From Zygaena filipendulae (lineage: Eukaryota > Arthropoda > Insecta > Lepidoptera > Zygaenidae): 64,000 nt of DNA. The notes under the pieces were generated by a model, which worked only from the letters and a program-made list of their open reading frames with translations, made no database searches and was not told the origin of the DNA. Shown here piece after piece: positions 21,396 to 34,309 of this stretch (the first letter of the stretch is position 1; each line of letters begins with the position of its first letter). The stretch is taken from positions 6,904,501 to 6,968,500 of the forward strand of contig OU015669.1 of assembly GCA_907165275.2 (NCBI GenBank), written 5' to 3'. The position numbers were made by a program, and so were the translations under genes.

Positions 21396-21645
21396 TAATA
21401 TGTTTGGTGAAATTGCTAGTTTGACCTTAGACAAGGAAAGCTCCTGTTGTTTTCTTTTATCATTAGTCACATAGATGGTGCTTGAATCTCTCTATGCGAC
21501 TGACAGTACTTGCCAGAAAAATCATAATATCTTCTACCTACCTACCTTCCTACCTTGTTCGATATAAATGTTAAATAATATTTATTGATAATTTTAACTT
21601 GCCAACAAACGCTGGCTGCCTTTAATGTCTAATGACATCACACAG

Positions 21646-21776
21646 ACTCTGCACACGAGCTGCGTTGCTTGCGCCGCTGGCTGCACTGCATGGAGGGGCG
21701 GTTGCCGCCACCGTCGCTCGCCGCCGCGCGCGCAGCGCCCTACCACGAGCTGCTGAGGAAACTAAGCGAGCACAAG
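21646..21776 (+). CDS. exon F: start of a further helical repeat (last visible exon)
   Basis: Acceptor ATCACACAG (ends 21645) and a consensus donor CACAAG|GTGAGT. Two bases complete Asp, then 43 codons read SAHELRCLRRWLHCMEGRLP, a Pro/Ala-rich turn, and end YHELLRKLSEHK in phase 0. LRRWL followed about 30 residues later by a second charged helix resembles the beginning of another spectrin-like repeat with an Ala/Pro insertion. Codon third positions are very GC-rich. No downstream exon that continues phase 0 with convincing sites was found up to the window end, so the next intron may exceed 42 kb or the next exons are too short to recognise. Confidence 0.72.
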
Positions 21777-22022
21777 GTGAGTTATAGCCAATACAACAGT
21801 CGAAACCTAGCGCCCTCTTTTATATTGTATAGAAATCGTAATGAATATGTAATCGTATTGTAGAGAAATCGTTATTGCAATGAAGAATCGGGGAAGAAAT
21901 AAATCATGAGGCAACTGACGTTACTAGATCAAAATTACTCTCCACAATCTGTGATAGAGATGTCACTGTCGTGTTGACAGCGTCATGTGACACTGACAGT
22001 CGACAGATGAGTAATCTTGATT

Positions 22023-22304
22023 ACGTCGCTGCGCGTGCGATCCCGCGTAAGAGCAATTTGTAAATACCGCGTAACAATAAAACTAACTAAGCTCAAATAA
22101 GTGATTTTGTAGAAAGTAGAAGAAAACTACGGGTAAATTTACGTTATTTTCCAATAAAGAAAGTTGTGGAGCACAAGCTGTTAAGTTCAGTCGGTAATAA
22201 GAATTGAAAACGCCGAGATATTAAGTTTTTTCTTCCTCCTGTCAAAATGCAAATACGCGGTCTTTACAAGTTGCTCTTACGCGGATTCGCACGCGCAGCA
22301 ACGT
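22023..22304. mobile_element. 282-bp fold-back element with ~51-bp arms
   Basis: The left arm starting ACGTCGCTGCGCGTGCGATC (22023-22073) is inverted at 22254-22304 with a few mismatches. The interior is AT-rich and non-coding. Target duplications are not clear. Confidence 0.65.
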
Positions 22305-23911
22305 ACCTACTGATCATTGACGGACTCCATCGTATTCTCTCAACTACGTGACATTGGCGCAGTCACTGTGGCAACACATAGTGCTCGAAGCCAGGAGTTC
22401 CAGTAAAGAATCAATGCATCTTACCAATGCATTTTAAAATAAGTAAAAAAACTTCAGAAAAAGTAAAATAACCGTATGCGCTTGGTTTCTTTTGCCTGAA
22501 AAGAGTAAAATTTTCCTAAAAAAAAGTGACGTAACATGTTAATCGTGGCTGTGATTGGTGTTTGGTTGCAATATTCCGTTTCATAAAATAAAAGTTGAAT
22601 ATTTTTTGCAAATATTGATAATTTTTAATAAATCTTTCACGAATCACGAATCAATTTCAATTAAGCTTTTCTCGGGCCCAATTTTTTGGGATTTTTGAGT
22701 TCTTAAATTTCCATGCAACTGTGTAGGTACTCTGTTTGTGAATAACTGATTATCACCGTTCACATGTGCTTTGAATCTTTTATGAATAGATAAATTACGG
22801 TAGGAACCGAACCAAAATCCGATTTTGTGAAGTTTGAACTCAGTCAAGCTTGAATTGAAATTTAAACTGTAACTCTAGGTTAAAAAAAGTGATGCGCGTT
22901 CGTTACACAATTATACATAATTAATATATGCGCGTGATTGAAGTAGGTACAACTTTTTGACACTGTGACCAATTTGAAGTTGCTGTTACGTTTCCGTCAC
23001 GCTTTCGTCATCCAAAACATTCAGTTATCCCTCCCTAGGTTCCCCGCCTAAAGAATAGTTCTAAAGTTCAAGGTACATACAAAATCGACAACAACAATAC
23101 TACACAACATCACAGATACAAAAGATAAGTATCTTTTACAAAAGCGTTATCGACATTAACGGAGACATCGATAAAGGTTAATTCCGCTGTTTGCACATTC
23201 ATTGCGCGCCGGGTCGTGATTCAAACGTCGCGCTCTAATGATTCACATAAATCACGATTTGTTCGATGGAGAGATGCCCTTAATTAACTTCGACGGGCAG
23301 GGTTGCGTGGCGGTAGCGGCGCTGTTCCGAAATATCGCGGTATGAGGTAACGCGGCGTTTAAGAAAGAAAGAAAGAAAAAAGAAAAGGCATTTATTTGGA
23401 CACAGAGACAACACAATTACAATTATTTTATACAAACATGATTTAACAAAAAAAAAGTATGTAGTTATATATATGACAATATTATGAGAACAAATGGTGT
23501 TTGCGTGGTGCGTCCCCATGACCAAAACGGTCACTGCCTCAGCATGTTGCTATGAGTGCGGGCACTCCTAGCGCTGATTGTCAGTCAGGACCGGAGATTC
23601 ACAAATATAAGATTATACATATGTCACAGTCTACACGCACACATTCCACTGACATAATAAACGTATATTTAAGAGGTAACGCAGTGTTTATACTTTCAAT
23701 TATTTATACATCCATACCTACATGGTCTTAAGTGAAAACACTTTTGGTGACAGAAAAACCACAAACGTCCAAATTTGTTTATTATTTCTCGTGTTTAGTT
23801 TGTTATTATTTAATTTTGTTCTGTATATATTTTGTTCATTTATATTGTGGGTCTTATATTGCTTAAATAAATGTTTCTTTTGAATGTCTTGTAACACGCC
23901 GTTCCTATTTT

Positions 23912-23995
23912 ATTTTATTTATTTATTTTATTTTCATTTATTCAGGACAACAACAGCTACAAGAACATATAATAGATTTAAGTTACAAGATTTAC
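23912..23995 (-). mobile_element. LINE 3'-end fragment
   Basis: An A/T-rich TTTATTTATTT tail followed by CAGGACAACAACAGCTACAA parallels the tail of the element at 8681. A similar worn tail occurs at about 25590-25670. Confidence 0.4.
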
Positions 23996-24035
23996 ACTAT
24001 TAGCCAATGATAGTTACCCTTATATAAAGAACAGA

Positions 24036-24365
24036 ATTGGGTATTCTCCAAGGTATGAAAATCAAAATTCTAATTAGTCCGTCAGTTAGAAAATAAAAAA
24101 ATAATAGACACGTATTTTTTGCTTTTTCAATTTAATGAAAATGAACATAGATAAAGCGCATTAAAGTTTAGGGTGGGGGGGGCTCGTGACGTCAATATTC
24201 ATTATAAGCGCCATACAAACCGCACTGAGTTTTGACGTCACGCGAAATTTCAACTCAATGTATCTCTGTTATTTTTTGATTACGTAAAAAAAGAAAAAAT
24301 ACGTGCCCAATATTTTTTACTAATCTACACGACGGACTAAAAAAAATTTTTTTGTCAAGTAGCCA
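24036..24365. mobile_element. 330-bp TIR element, copy 2
   Basis: Nearly identical along its length to 9353-9680, with the same ATTGGGTATTCTCC start and GTCAAGTAGCCA end. No flanking duplication was found here. Confidence 0.65.
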
Positions 24366-24636
24366 ATTTAGCAGCACGTAAACAAAATTATAACAATTTA
24401 GATTATTTAGATTTATCTTAATACAAAAAGGCTGGTGCTCAAATTTGATACGTTCTCAAGTCGTAGTTAGTCTTCTTCATTTTCCAGCGTAATAAGTTAT
24501 GAGGTGACTCTTGAGCAGTGTTCACTTTAGTTTACTGGAACTAAAGTTGAACTTAAGAAAAGATCGAAAATCTGATTCTTTGAGAATCAGATATTTATAA
24601 TAACACTTATGATTGTACATCCTCACACAGCACCAT

Positions 24637-25075
24637 CTGGGGTCGTATTTTTGAATTTTGAATCGTGGAAATCTATTCACATGCGAATTGAAATTCACTG
24701 AATCTCAATTTATCACATTTTTTAATCATTAGAATTCGGTGTTGCTGTTGCTGCTGTGTTTTTAAACTACTTTAGACTTGTTTCATTTTACGCAGAATAT
24801 TTAAAAACCGGAAGCTAACTCACATAGATTTTTAAACCGGTACTTATCGAACTTCAAACTAAACGTCCCTGAAGTTGTCAAAATATCAGTCATGTCAAAT
24901 TTTGAAAATGACATTATGGCACTAAACGTCAACCTTTCGATCGATGAATTAAAAAAAGAGTGGTCCGACCCACCTGTTACAAATTTAATAATAATACTAT
25001 TTCATGCATTCGCAAGCGAATCTTGCGATTCTGTGTGCGAAAAGTAATTCAAACGGTTCTAAAATACGACCCCTG
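24637..25075. mobile_element. 439-bp element with TIRs (GGGGTCGTATTTT)
   Basis: CTGGGGTCGTATTTTTGAA at the left faces AAAATACGACCCCTG at the right, with weaker similarity to about 28 bp. Ends of CAGGGG/CTGGGG type suggest hAT, but no 8-bp duplication was found. A CTG/GCT trinucleotide run lies inside. Confidence 0.5.
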
Positions 25076-25114
25076 ATCCCAAACTATAGTACTTACCTAT
25101 TTTTTTTGTAAACC

Positions 25115-25265
25115 TTTTTTTGTAAATACACACAAATGTACACCACATAAATGTTTACCCTGAATCGGGGATCGAACCCGCGACACCTTAGAATATAAAG
25201 TTTCCGAAAGAATCCGCGATACCCAACAACATCACACAGCGGATAACAGCCATATTTAGTTGTTA
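25115..25265 (-). repeat. tRNA-derived SINE fragment
   Basis: The minus strand shows CGCGGGTTCGATCCCCGATT, followed by the TAAACATTTATGTGGTGTAC body typical of these SINEs. Confidence 0.45.
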
Positions 25266-26109
25266 AATTACACAACACAGCCGCTCCGATTCCATAGATC
25301 TCGATTTTGAAACCGACCGATACTGAGTTGCACAACCTTCAATCATCTCTCATACTCAGGTCATCGGTAAATCTAGATTCTAGACGATCGTTGTCTAATG
25401 CATGGTTGTGCGCTACAAATTACCCCTTAGTCTTGCAGTTATTTATCACTGGTACCCCGTAATGGGACTATTAGACCCAGGTTAAGTGTCATGTCAACTT
25501 TCTAACTTTGTCGTTGGCTGTCAGAATTGACCAATATTTCACTTCACACTTAAAAATTATTTATTATTATGGATATTTTTAGCTGGAATTTATTTATTTA
25601 TTTTTAGGAAGAAAACAGCTTCAGAGAAAAATATAGTAATGTATACAAAAATATCAGCAGCCTGCAGCAACAACATAAATTATAGCGTTTTGACCAGTTT
25701 AAGGGCATTACCGATTTCACTTAGTTCCCCTCTAGTTACGCAGGTCACCGTAAAACCTTGGCTAATGGCAGCCCACTGTAGAATAGAAGCGTGAAAATAG
25801 TTAAATTTTTTTAAACAAATACAGTCATAATACCATAATAGTTAATTATATTTTTGCTGTGGTTTATGCAACATCAAAGTCGGTTTGTTTTGTTACGACT
25901 TCCTTTTAGCTTACTATGGCGCAATGTAAACGTTTGGGTAAAAGTTTACGATACATTTTATGTGTTTTCTGTTCACTAAATATTTTATTTATTTAATCCG
26001 GGTTATTTGTTATGACAGTTTGTTCTGATTATCTGTTTGATCTTTTGTTATCTGTAAATTTTGAAGATAATGAACAAAATGTGCAACTCGGTTATAATAC
26101 TTATAAGTA

Positions 26110-26290
26110 ACTAGCTGTGCCCCGCGGTTTCACCCGAGAAAAGATGTAGCAACTTTTTTCTCGAAATCTGATTTGAATGAAATAAAGCATATATTATGTA
26201 GCTCCAGGCTAAGCTTAACTGTGAAAACCGCATGACACTTCGTTCAGTAGATTCGGAGACTATCGCGAACAGACAGACAGAAAAGAATTT
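26110..26290 (-). repeat. Lep1-like copy
   Basis: ACTAGCTGTGCCCCGCGGTT followed by TCACCCG, ending in the CAGACAGACAG region. Confidence 0.5.
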
Positions 26291-27317
26291 TAAAAACTTT
26301 TTTTTTGTGGTTACTCTTCTATTATCACACGGCCCCCTGTCAATTTTTCTTGAAAATATTCAATGTAAAGAACCGCGGATTCTACTCTTTTATTATAGTA
26401 TAGATTAGTGATCAATTACTCTCTTGGACTTCCTTGCTTCGCTTTCTTGTGCTCCCCAATATTCATAGATCACTAGCTCTCTTGCATAAAAAAATACTAT
26501 TAATAAAGACACATGTCACAAGACATAATATGTCACTGCCTGTGTCTGCACTCTCTAAAATGCGGTCGTATTCTCGAGACAACATTTCACGCACATCGAA
26601 ACAGCGCAGATTAATTCCAGATTTGCTACGCGTCTGTACTTATCTGTAGTGACTAGTGCTGGCTAATGAATTTATCGCGATGTAAGATCGCCTGCGTTGT
26701 GGCTACTATTCTGTAAAGTTGCACGCGAAAGTCACTTGGTGAAGTCGGCGTGAGATATGAATTTTGTGTACAATCGAAAGAAAGAAGCCGATGGAATTTG
26801 CCGTTCACATCTTTGTGAAAAATATAATAGTTTCTTATTCAAAAGGAATACTGAACAGCATTATGACAATGTAAATTTATAACCTTTTAAAAATATCAGT
26901 GTACCAAATGTGTAGTTTAGCATTCTGCTACATTATCAACCTTTTTAAATATTTTTCTTTTGGAATGTCATTTTTATTAAATTTTATTTGGAAAAAGAGA
27001 GGTGTCAGAAAGTGAGAAAAAAGGGAGAATGATTTCTTGGACTGATGATAAAAATAGGATTGGAATTTAGAGTTTTGAGAGGAAATATGATTACTAAGTT
27101 TGGCCTGTTTAAAGTCTGTTTTTTATTACTATAATAATAGATACATTTCTATATGATATTATAAATTGGATACCGAAGAAAGTGCAACACATTGTCTTTT
27201 ATTCTCTTCATTGATTCTCCTGGTGAATAAACAGAGGTGACCAGACCTTAATTTGTGCTATTGCGACAAGAGTGCCACATTAGCGTCAACTACAGTTGTG
27301 CTGAAATAAATGTATTT

Positions 27318-27354
27318 TCTTCTTCTTCTTCTTCTTCTTCTTCTTCTTCTTCTA
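27318..27354 (+). repeat. TTC microsatellite
   Basis: About 12 TTC units following GAAATAAATGTATTTTC. The same leader with a TTTC run occurs at 38975-39017, pointing to a retroposon tail family. Confidence 0.8.
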
Positions 27355-28763
27355 CAGTGATTACGAGTGCCTTACGTGCCTTAGGCACTCGCGCAGAAAG
27401 TAAACTTTTTCATAAACACATTATATTGTAACTAATAGACTTTAATACATTCATGTACACAGAGCGTAACGTAGCGGTTTTTTTTGTCTACCATGCTCTG
27501 CGAAGTTTTACCACAATAATCTTCTTACAATTATTTAGATATAAAACTTTTTTGAGACACATTTCTTTTTAGTTTTTTTAGAAAATTTATTATTTTAGGA
27601 TATGTTGTGATGCGAAATATTAAGAAGAAGAAGAATATTAAGAATTTCACTTCAGAATAGGGCCGTGGCCTCTGATCGGTGTTCTTCCGGCCCGATGCTC
27701 GCTTTCCCGCCTCGCGGCGTGGCGGCTGCTCTAATGCGATTTACGATTTATTTTATAGTAATTAGCGGTACTACTGTGTTCGCACTCGCTTTATGTTTAT
27801 CAACTTTACCAATCAAAATATGTATATATTCGCATGCCCGGAGCTATTCAAACAGCGAACAAAAGCGTGCAAAATATACATGCATTTACTACTCGCTTCT
27901 TTAGAAATTGCAATTAAACCACTTTTATCTTATTGAGTTTCAAGTTTCAAAACCAATTCTTATTGAGCAACATAATTTCTAGTTCTCATTCGTTAAAACA
28001 GAGGATAAAAAATGCAATTAATACGGGTAAAGCGGTGTACCTTTTGACTAAGCTATATGTATACATGGTGTAAAAATTATAGTCTGAAATCAAGGGAACG
28101 GGTGGTTCAAGGCTTTAACTTAACTTATAAGTCTATTGTTGATTGTAATTCGCACCGTCTCGTTTGATCTCACCGCACACACGTGATGCGTTGGAGATGA
28201 ACCGATACCGTCAGGGAAAGTAGCGCGTCTCGCATGCGATAGTGATGATAACGCGTTCTGTACAGTGAACACAATACGCCTTGCGCGTCATTACGGAAGT
28301 GCAGATTAGGAAATGATAAAAGACGATCTTTATTTGGCATATAAAACTTACAAAATATTGAATAAATAAAAGAAAAAGAAAAAAGAAAGAACTAAAAATA
28401 ACAAAACTTTAAACTATTTAACTAAAACATAAATTACCAAAAAGTGCCTAGCTTGGCACGAACGAACGGCTTTTGCTTGGCGGGGAGCCATTGCGCTGAT
28501 TTTCAGCTCGACCCTGGGCTTAATGATTGGCAAATATACCTACTAAAATTAAACTCAATAGTTTTATGGTTAATTACCTACCATTGGTAATCCTTAATAT
28601 TATAAATGAGTACTGAGTTTGTTTTGTTAGTTTGCTACGCCCCAACCTCTAATCCGATTATCTAAAGGATTTTTTTTATTTTGTGTTTAGCTGACTTACC
28701 ATTCTGATTCATAAATGACCAGACTAAATCTAGACCAGGCTATAAACTTGAAAGTTTTTGAAA

Positions 28764-29054
28764 CTAAGAAAATGTTTTTGAAATCCACCCTATGACTACT
28801 TGATAGATGCACGTTACAGTTAAAATGTAGTCGAGGAGTTTGCCGGTGGTCAATAATTCCTTGGTTCGGTGACGTGAGTGCGCGAGCGTTGCGATAGCAT
28901 CGCGCCCTCTGGTGGCCTCGCCTGTAAAGCTACTGATCGTTCGTCGCGTCGCGTAGTCTCGCCGCTCGCGCCGCGTCGCGTTTTCAAGCCATTCGCCACT
29001 TTCAGCTAATCTACCTACGTGTCTTTCAAAATAATTGCAAGATAAAGTCGTCAT
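28764..29054 (-). CDS. unassigned GC-rich minus-strand ORF (96 codons)
   Basis: The frame is open across a CpG-rich block (28860-28990) and contains the Arg-rich stretch ENATRRERRDYATRRTISSF. There is no domain, no convincing splice sites, and its ends lie in AT-rich DNA. CpG-rich blocks often carry chance frames, so it may be regulatory DNA instead. Confidence 0.15.
   Translation of the reverse strand: MTTLSCNYFERHVGRLAESGEWLENATRRERRDYATRRTISSFTGEATRGRDAIATLAHSRHRTKELLTTGKLLDYILTVTCIYQVVIGWISKTFS
28902..28915 (-). promoter_or_regulatory. CTCF-like motif (CCACCAGAGGGCGC on minus strand)
   Basis: The plus strand reads GCGCCCTCTGGTGG, an exact reverse complement of the canonical vertebrate/insect CTCF core form. 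It sits in a CpG-rich island. Orientation is opposite to the motif at 21382. Confidence 0.5.
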
Positions 29055-30032
29055 AGTTGCGCCGCATGTTAATTTTTTTCATACGCAAAAATGCTAACGG
29101 CTTTTTTTCTCTATGTATTTTTCATTTTATTATGAATGTATAGTCAGATGAAAAATTATTATCTACCCAACATTTCGATAGTGGTAAACAGTGATATTGA
29201 CTATGGCGTCACACGTCTGGCGATTAAATGCCTGTTTGTTTCGTCTTGGACAGCTCCAAGAGAGAACACCTGAAATTTCGGAACTTCATTCCATTCCTTA
29301 ACAGTACACGTTCATTAATTATTCATTTATTGACGTTGCAGGTGTTCTTTTGTCTCGTTTCATAGATCTGGAGTCGGTGGTAAAGCCCTGATGTAGGATA
29401 TTATTAATTCTAAATGCAACACTAGTTGCGTGCTTTAATCTTCGCTAGGATTTAGAAAGTGACCGGGAAAGTGGCCGCCGTACGCAATGTGCGATATTGC
29501 AAATTTGTAATGTGGCAAAAATCGGCCAACAACGGCGCCTACGCTACGCTACAAACGGCAATTGTGAGGGCTACCATAATAACGCACGCACAAAGGCTTG
29601 AGGCTTCGTTTCCCAATCGCAAAAAGTTCAAAAATGAAACGAATTTTGTAGAGCAGATGAATCTGAAATGCATCTTTCTTTCTTTCTTTCCTCTTCGATC
29701 TGTTGATTGAGAAATCAGCCCTTTTAGTATCTGATTTTTTCTTTTTGCTAATTTCTAATTTTCACGCTGTGTCGATGTTATTTTTTAGTTTTATTCATTG
29801 TATTGTTTTGTCTATTGTTAATATCGTTGCGAGTTGAGGAGCTAGCTTATTATAAACTAAACTTAATCCAGGAATGATTTATGTAGATACTTTAAACATT
29901 TTAACGAAGTAAAAGAACTTACAATATATTTTAGGAAGCTCTATTCAACACAGTTAAAAACCAACATCTACGGTCGCAAAAGTAAAAATTCAGTTCATCT
30001 GTTCATTTTTCAATTCTTAATATAAAATGCTA

Positions 30033-30273
30033 ATAATACTTATACATATAAAATGTTTTGTCCTGAATGACTGATGGATCAACACACAGCCCAAACCGCT
30101 GATCGTAGAGACCTGAAACTTGGAGGGTGTATTGTATGACGCAAGCATCCGATAAGAATGGATTTTTGAAAATTCAACCCCTAAGGGGATGAAAAGGGGT
30201 TGCAAGGTTTGTATGGAGCAATTCCGCGGGAACTTCGAAATTATCGCGGGTGAAACTGCGCGGGACAGCTAGT
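30033..30273 (+). repeat. Lep1-like element, long subtype
   Basis: Carries ACTGATGGATCAACACACAG, AACCCCTAAGGGGATGAAAA and the terminal CGGGTGAAACTGCGCGGGAC then AGCTAGT. Confidence 0.6.
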
Positions 30274-30365
30274 ACTCAATAAAATTCATTGTCAAAGGAC
30301 AGTAACTCTACGGCTTTAATGATTCTATCATTTCTTTTTGTGATATTTCTATAATTTATTATAAT

Positions 30366-30530
30366 ACGAGCTGTTCCCGCTTTCGGAGTTTCCGCGTGAA
30401 TTTTAGGATACTAAGTAGCCTACGTCCTTTTCTGTACTCCTGACAACGTGTATGCAAAATTTCACAAAGATCGGTTGACAGGTAAGAGACAGACTGAATG
30501 ACAGAGTTACATTCGCATTTATAATATTGG
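30366..30530 (-). repeat. Lep1-like copy
   Basis: ACGAGCTGTTCCCGC at one end, with GTGTATGCAAAATTTCACAA and a CATTTATAATATTGG end. Confidence 0.5.
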
Positions 30531-31130
30531 TTGCAGATGTATTATCATGCAACAATAATTCAATTATTGCAATGCAATTATAACAATAGGTTAAGCAATC
30601 ATGTTACTAACAAAATGATCCAAGTTGGTTCTAAATAAATAAATAATAATTATTATTATAAAAATAACTGACGAAACAAATGATTACTTCGATATTTCAA
30701 TGTCTTGTTATTTTAACTGTAACTTCATTAACTGTTTTTATCTTTAATCCGAGAAAGTTATTGTTCGTTCCATAACGCCTTGATTTTACCGAGGTGTTAG
30801 CTAGTTTTACGTTTACCATAAATATTCTCTGCTGACGATTAAATTTTTTATTGAAAAGTGATTCTTATACATGCTGCATTAAGTATCATTATTGGGTTAC
30901 TAATAAGGCAAAGTAATCTTTGTCAAATTGTCCGCTGCCCTTACTTGGCATTTTGATAATATAATAATGGATCGTATTTTCGTATTATCGTTTTCATTAA
31001 TCGATAATAAAATTCAATGCTTAAGCCTTTCGATAATTAACTTTCACTCCATTTATTTACACAACATTCGATGTCTCTGGCAAGAAAATTTATCTTAATT
31101 TAACTGTTATGGCCACTATGATAGCGTTAT

Positions 31131-31310
31131 AAAAATCAAAATTTTATTTAGGCCGTCAGATAGAACACGTATTATTTCCTTTATCAAATGATTGAAAAAA
31201 ATATTTAGATAAAACGCATTAAAGTTTAGGAGTGGGCTCGTGAAGTCATAACTAAGTACAATATAAAGTGTACCTAGGCATCACGTCACACGAAATATCG
31301 TATCAATAAT
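31131..31310. repeat. diverged copy of the 328-bp TIR element
   Basis: Shares AAAATCAAAATT, GGCCGTCAGATAGAA, AACGCATTAAAGTTTAGG and GGGCTCGTGA with the copies at 9353 and 24036. The right terminus is missing. Confidence 0.5.
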
Positions 31311-34309
31311 GTTTAGCTTTACTTTCAGCTTCACAGTCTTATTTTTATTGGTCTTCTTAGACTAAGTATATTATGTACTGAAAAATTTGGAACTACAAAT
31401 CTATGTGTGTTACCGTAATACAAATCCGTATTCTTGGTTCGTATTATTTCCGCTGAGTCTTCAACCGTTGCGGTTGCGATGAAAATAACTGAAGATGATT
31501 CAATTTGAATGATGTATAGAAATGAACTCAAAACTATGACTGTAGGTGCGAGATTAAATATTTTGAATGTATAATTTGTTTTTCTATTCACATCGAACGC
31601 TTTTTGAAACGATTGGGCGAGCTAGAAAGTGTTTATTGCATTTTGATTACTTTTGCACTTGAATTATTATTTGTATAACAACTTCACTTATAATGGGCAG
31701 TAAATTCGCTATTGCCATTCAACAGTCCCTTGGTTGCGTTCATGCACTTATCTCGATCAGTATTAGCGTGTCCATAATTCAACTCGGGAACATTATGTAA
31801 TTACAGCGCGTGCTCCCGGAAAAGCCCGTTTCGAATTTAATTGATAGGTATAAGTATAATTGTAGTTTTAAACGTGGATTCACTAAATATACTGTATATT
31901 ACAGTGAAAAAATTCTGATTTCGTTAATCGTTTGAGTATATAATGCAGCTTTTCGAAACGGTTATTCTATTGTTCAGTGTATTACGTAATTATATAACCT
32001 CTATTATTACAATAAAAACTCTGTACAAATTAGTAGGCGGTGGTTGCAGTGTTTTTCATCATCGATTTCTTTTAGGAAAAGTGTTTTTCGTAGTGCAGGT
32101 ATTTTTTTAGCGGCAGCATATAATGATTTTCTTATTTCTCATTTCTTGTTTTGGTTACATTTTTGCTATGACCAAATAGAGACGTCAATTGCTGCATTGT
32201 TAATTAAAAAATTTGCATCATTTTATTCCACTTTGAATATTTTAGCGTGTTAAGAAGAACGTTTACCTGGATATAATATTATGCGTTTGTTTCATACAGG
32301 CATTGTAACAATCGGATCTATTTCAAGAAGTCATAGTGCAAGGTCGGACCCTTCCGAATTTCGAATATCCGGTGCAGTATTGTCATTGTTTGGGCTTCCG
32401 GTTTCAACTCCATTAATTCACCTTAACGACTGATTACTTGTTGATATAATGACTATTGTTTCCGGTATTGTCTAGGCAATCCAGATGTCCTTTTAAACCA
32501 TTTGAAATATAAACATTAAAATTTGAAATTTGGATACACTTTCAATGAACATGTAATTTATGTAACTTACATGACTTACTTGTAACAATTGTGCTTATTT
32601 GGCATACATAATTAAACATAAACTTGAAAAAATCGTTAATTCAATTGCTATAGTATTTGATACATAATTATTTTTTATAGATATCTCCTATTTTGAATAT
32701 TATAATGATAAGCTGACCTTGGTTCTTAATTAAACACAAATAGGTACATAAACCACAATAAAATGATTCATTGTATCACTATATTACTGTTTGTGTACGT
32801 ATAGTGTATATCAGAAATGAAGAGATTGAACAAAAGCTGTTGTCACCGATCACAGCAGTGCGGTCCGTGGTCCTATCGATGAGATCACGGAGGAAAACAA
32901 ATTGACAATGTTACAATCAGTAAAACCACGATCAACAAACCGAATCAGATATCCAGTTATATCTCCAAACTTCCAGATAACGCCTGTTTTGTTTTCTGCG
33001 CAGTCGGTAGGTAGTAGGTATCCATTAACCTCGGCTGCATTGCTTTCTCTCTTTATCTCATCAGTGGTTTTCGTAAGCTGACTGATCGTTTACGTGATTA
33101 TTATGTTGAAATTACGTATCTATGTTTCTTTATTACCACTTCATGTCCGGGAACTCTATGACCTGTCATGACTTGAATATACCTAGTAACTTTTAGCTGT
33201 AATAATAATGTTCTTTCTCCTGGCTTATCCCTTGAAGGTTAGTCTTCCTGATATTTTTGCTTCGTCGTTTGAAGTAAGTTAAGTCTATATCTAGATAATT
33301 TCGTTTGCTCTTTCTTCTGTTGTTGGTTTTCCCCTGCCTTCTTTAATAATAATAATATAAAAAAATACCAATTTTACCAAAATATTAATTTCAGAGGCCG
33401 AATTAAAGAGAGATATTAAATGAATTCGTAGACAGATAACTCTATTAGCTATTAGTAGTTCTTTTTTAGTTTTTTTATTGCATTTTATTGAGCAAAATTT
33501 CAATTCCATTGTTTGTATTTTGTACGGTCGCGGCAGTTGTCACTTTCCATAAATTATTATAAATGACCAACGTAAGATCACGACTCAGGTGCCTTGGTGT
33601 CTGCGCCGTCTTATCTGTCGTTCGATCGTCACATTCGCCTTTTACTGTTACTCCTGCCGTGTGTCCTATACTTTCTTTAGCTAATTCATTTAATCTCCAC
33701 CTATTCAATTGAGTTTTCAAAAAGGAAGTTTTCTCTGCTTTGACTTACAACCTCTGTGAATGCACAGATTGAAATGATTATGTAAAGCTTTTCATTTGTT
33801 TTTCCGTACGATAGCCTTACCTGCCATGCATGTCTGTCACGTGTTTTGCATTACTGATTTATTTATTATCTCACACGTTTTAACATTCTTCATGATTTTA
33901 TTATTATTTTTGTAATCGAGAAATACTGGTACAATGTATAACTGGCTAGGCAAATGTGTTAATCTGAGCTTTCGACGCCGATTCGCGGTACCCATTTGTT
34001 AAGTTAAAACGTGTTGCGTTGACATTTCTCTCTTGTTCACTAAACGCGATAGATATGTAAATTAAGCTTATTCAATACAGTAGTGACTTTCTTGTTCGTC
34101 GGTAGTATCCTTTATTTCATCTTTACAATATACCTACATATTATGAACTTCAACTTCGTTCGGAGGAATTGCATCCTCACGATATAGATAAACCTATAAA
34201 AAAAAACAGTAAAAAGCTTTTAGAGAAACCTTGAGGTCTGAACCAGCGCGGCGTGCGGGCAAGCGGACTCAATAGTTCCAGGTCAATTACCATTCCATAA
34301 CAACTAGAG

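Larger units (their letters stand above)
11758..21776 (+). other. partial gene model: spectrin-repeat scaffold, possibly nesprin/klarsicht/AKAP6-like
   Basis: Six exons join without frame conflict into about 264 residues. Residues 1-86 are a low-complexity linker ending in a helix. Residues about 112-201 form one complete spectrin-type repeat (Trp at about 131 and 198). Residues about 222-264 begin another. Introns are 6.4 kb, 1.2 kb, 568, 533 and 475 bp. Known family behaviour: spectrin-repeat scaffolds such as nesprins, klarsicht and AKAP6 link the nuclear envelope, cytoskeleton or signalling enzymes. The assignment to one of these is inference, since no KASH, calponin-homology or kinase-anchoring motif is visible. 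Dystrophin- or plakin-related proteins are alternatives. Confidence 0.4.
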
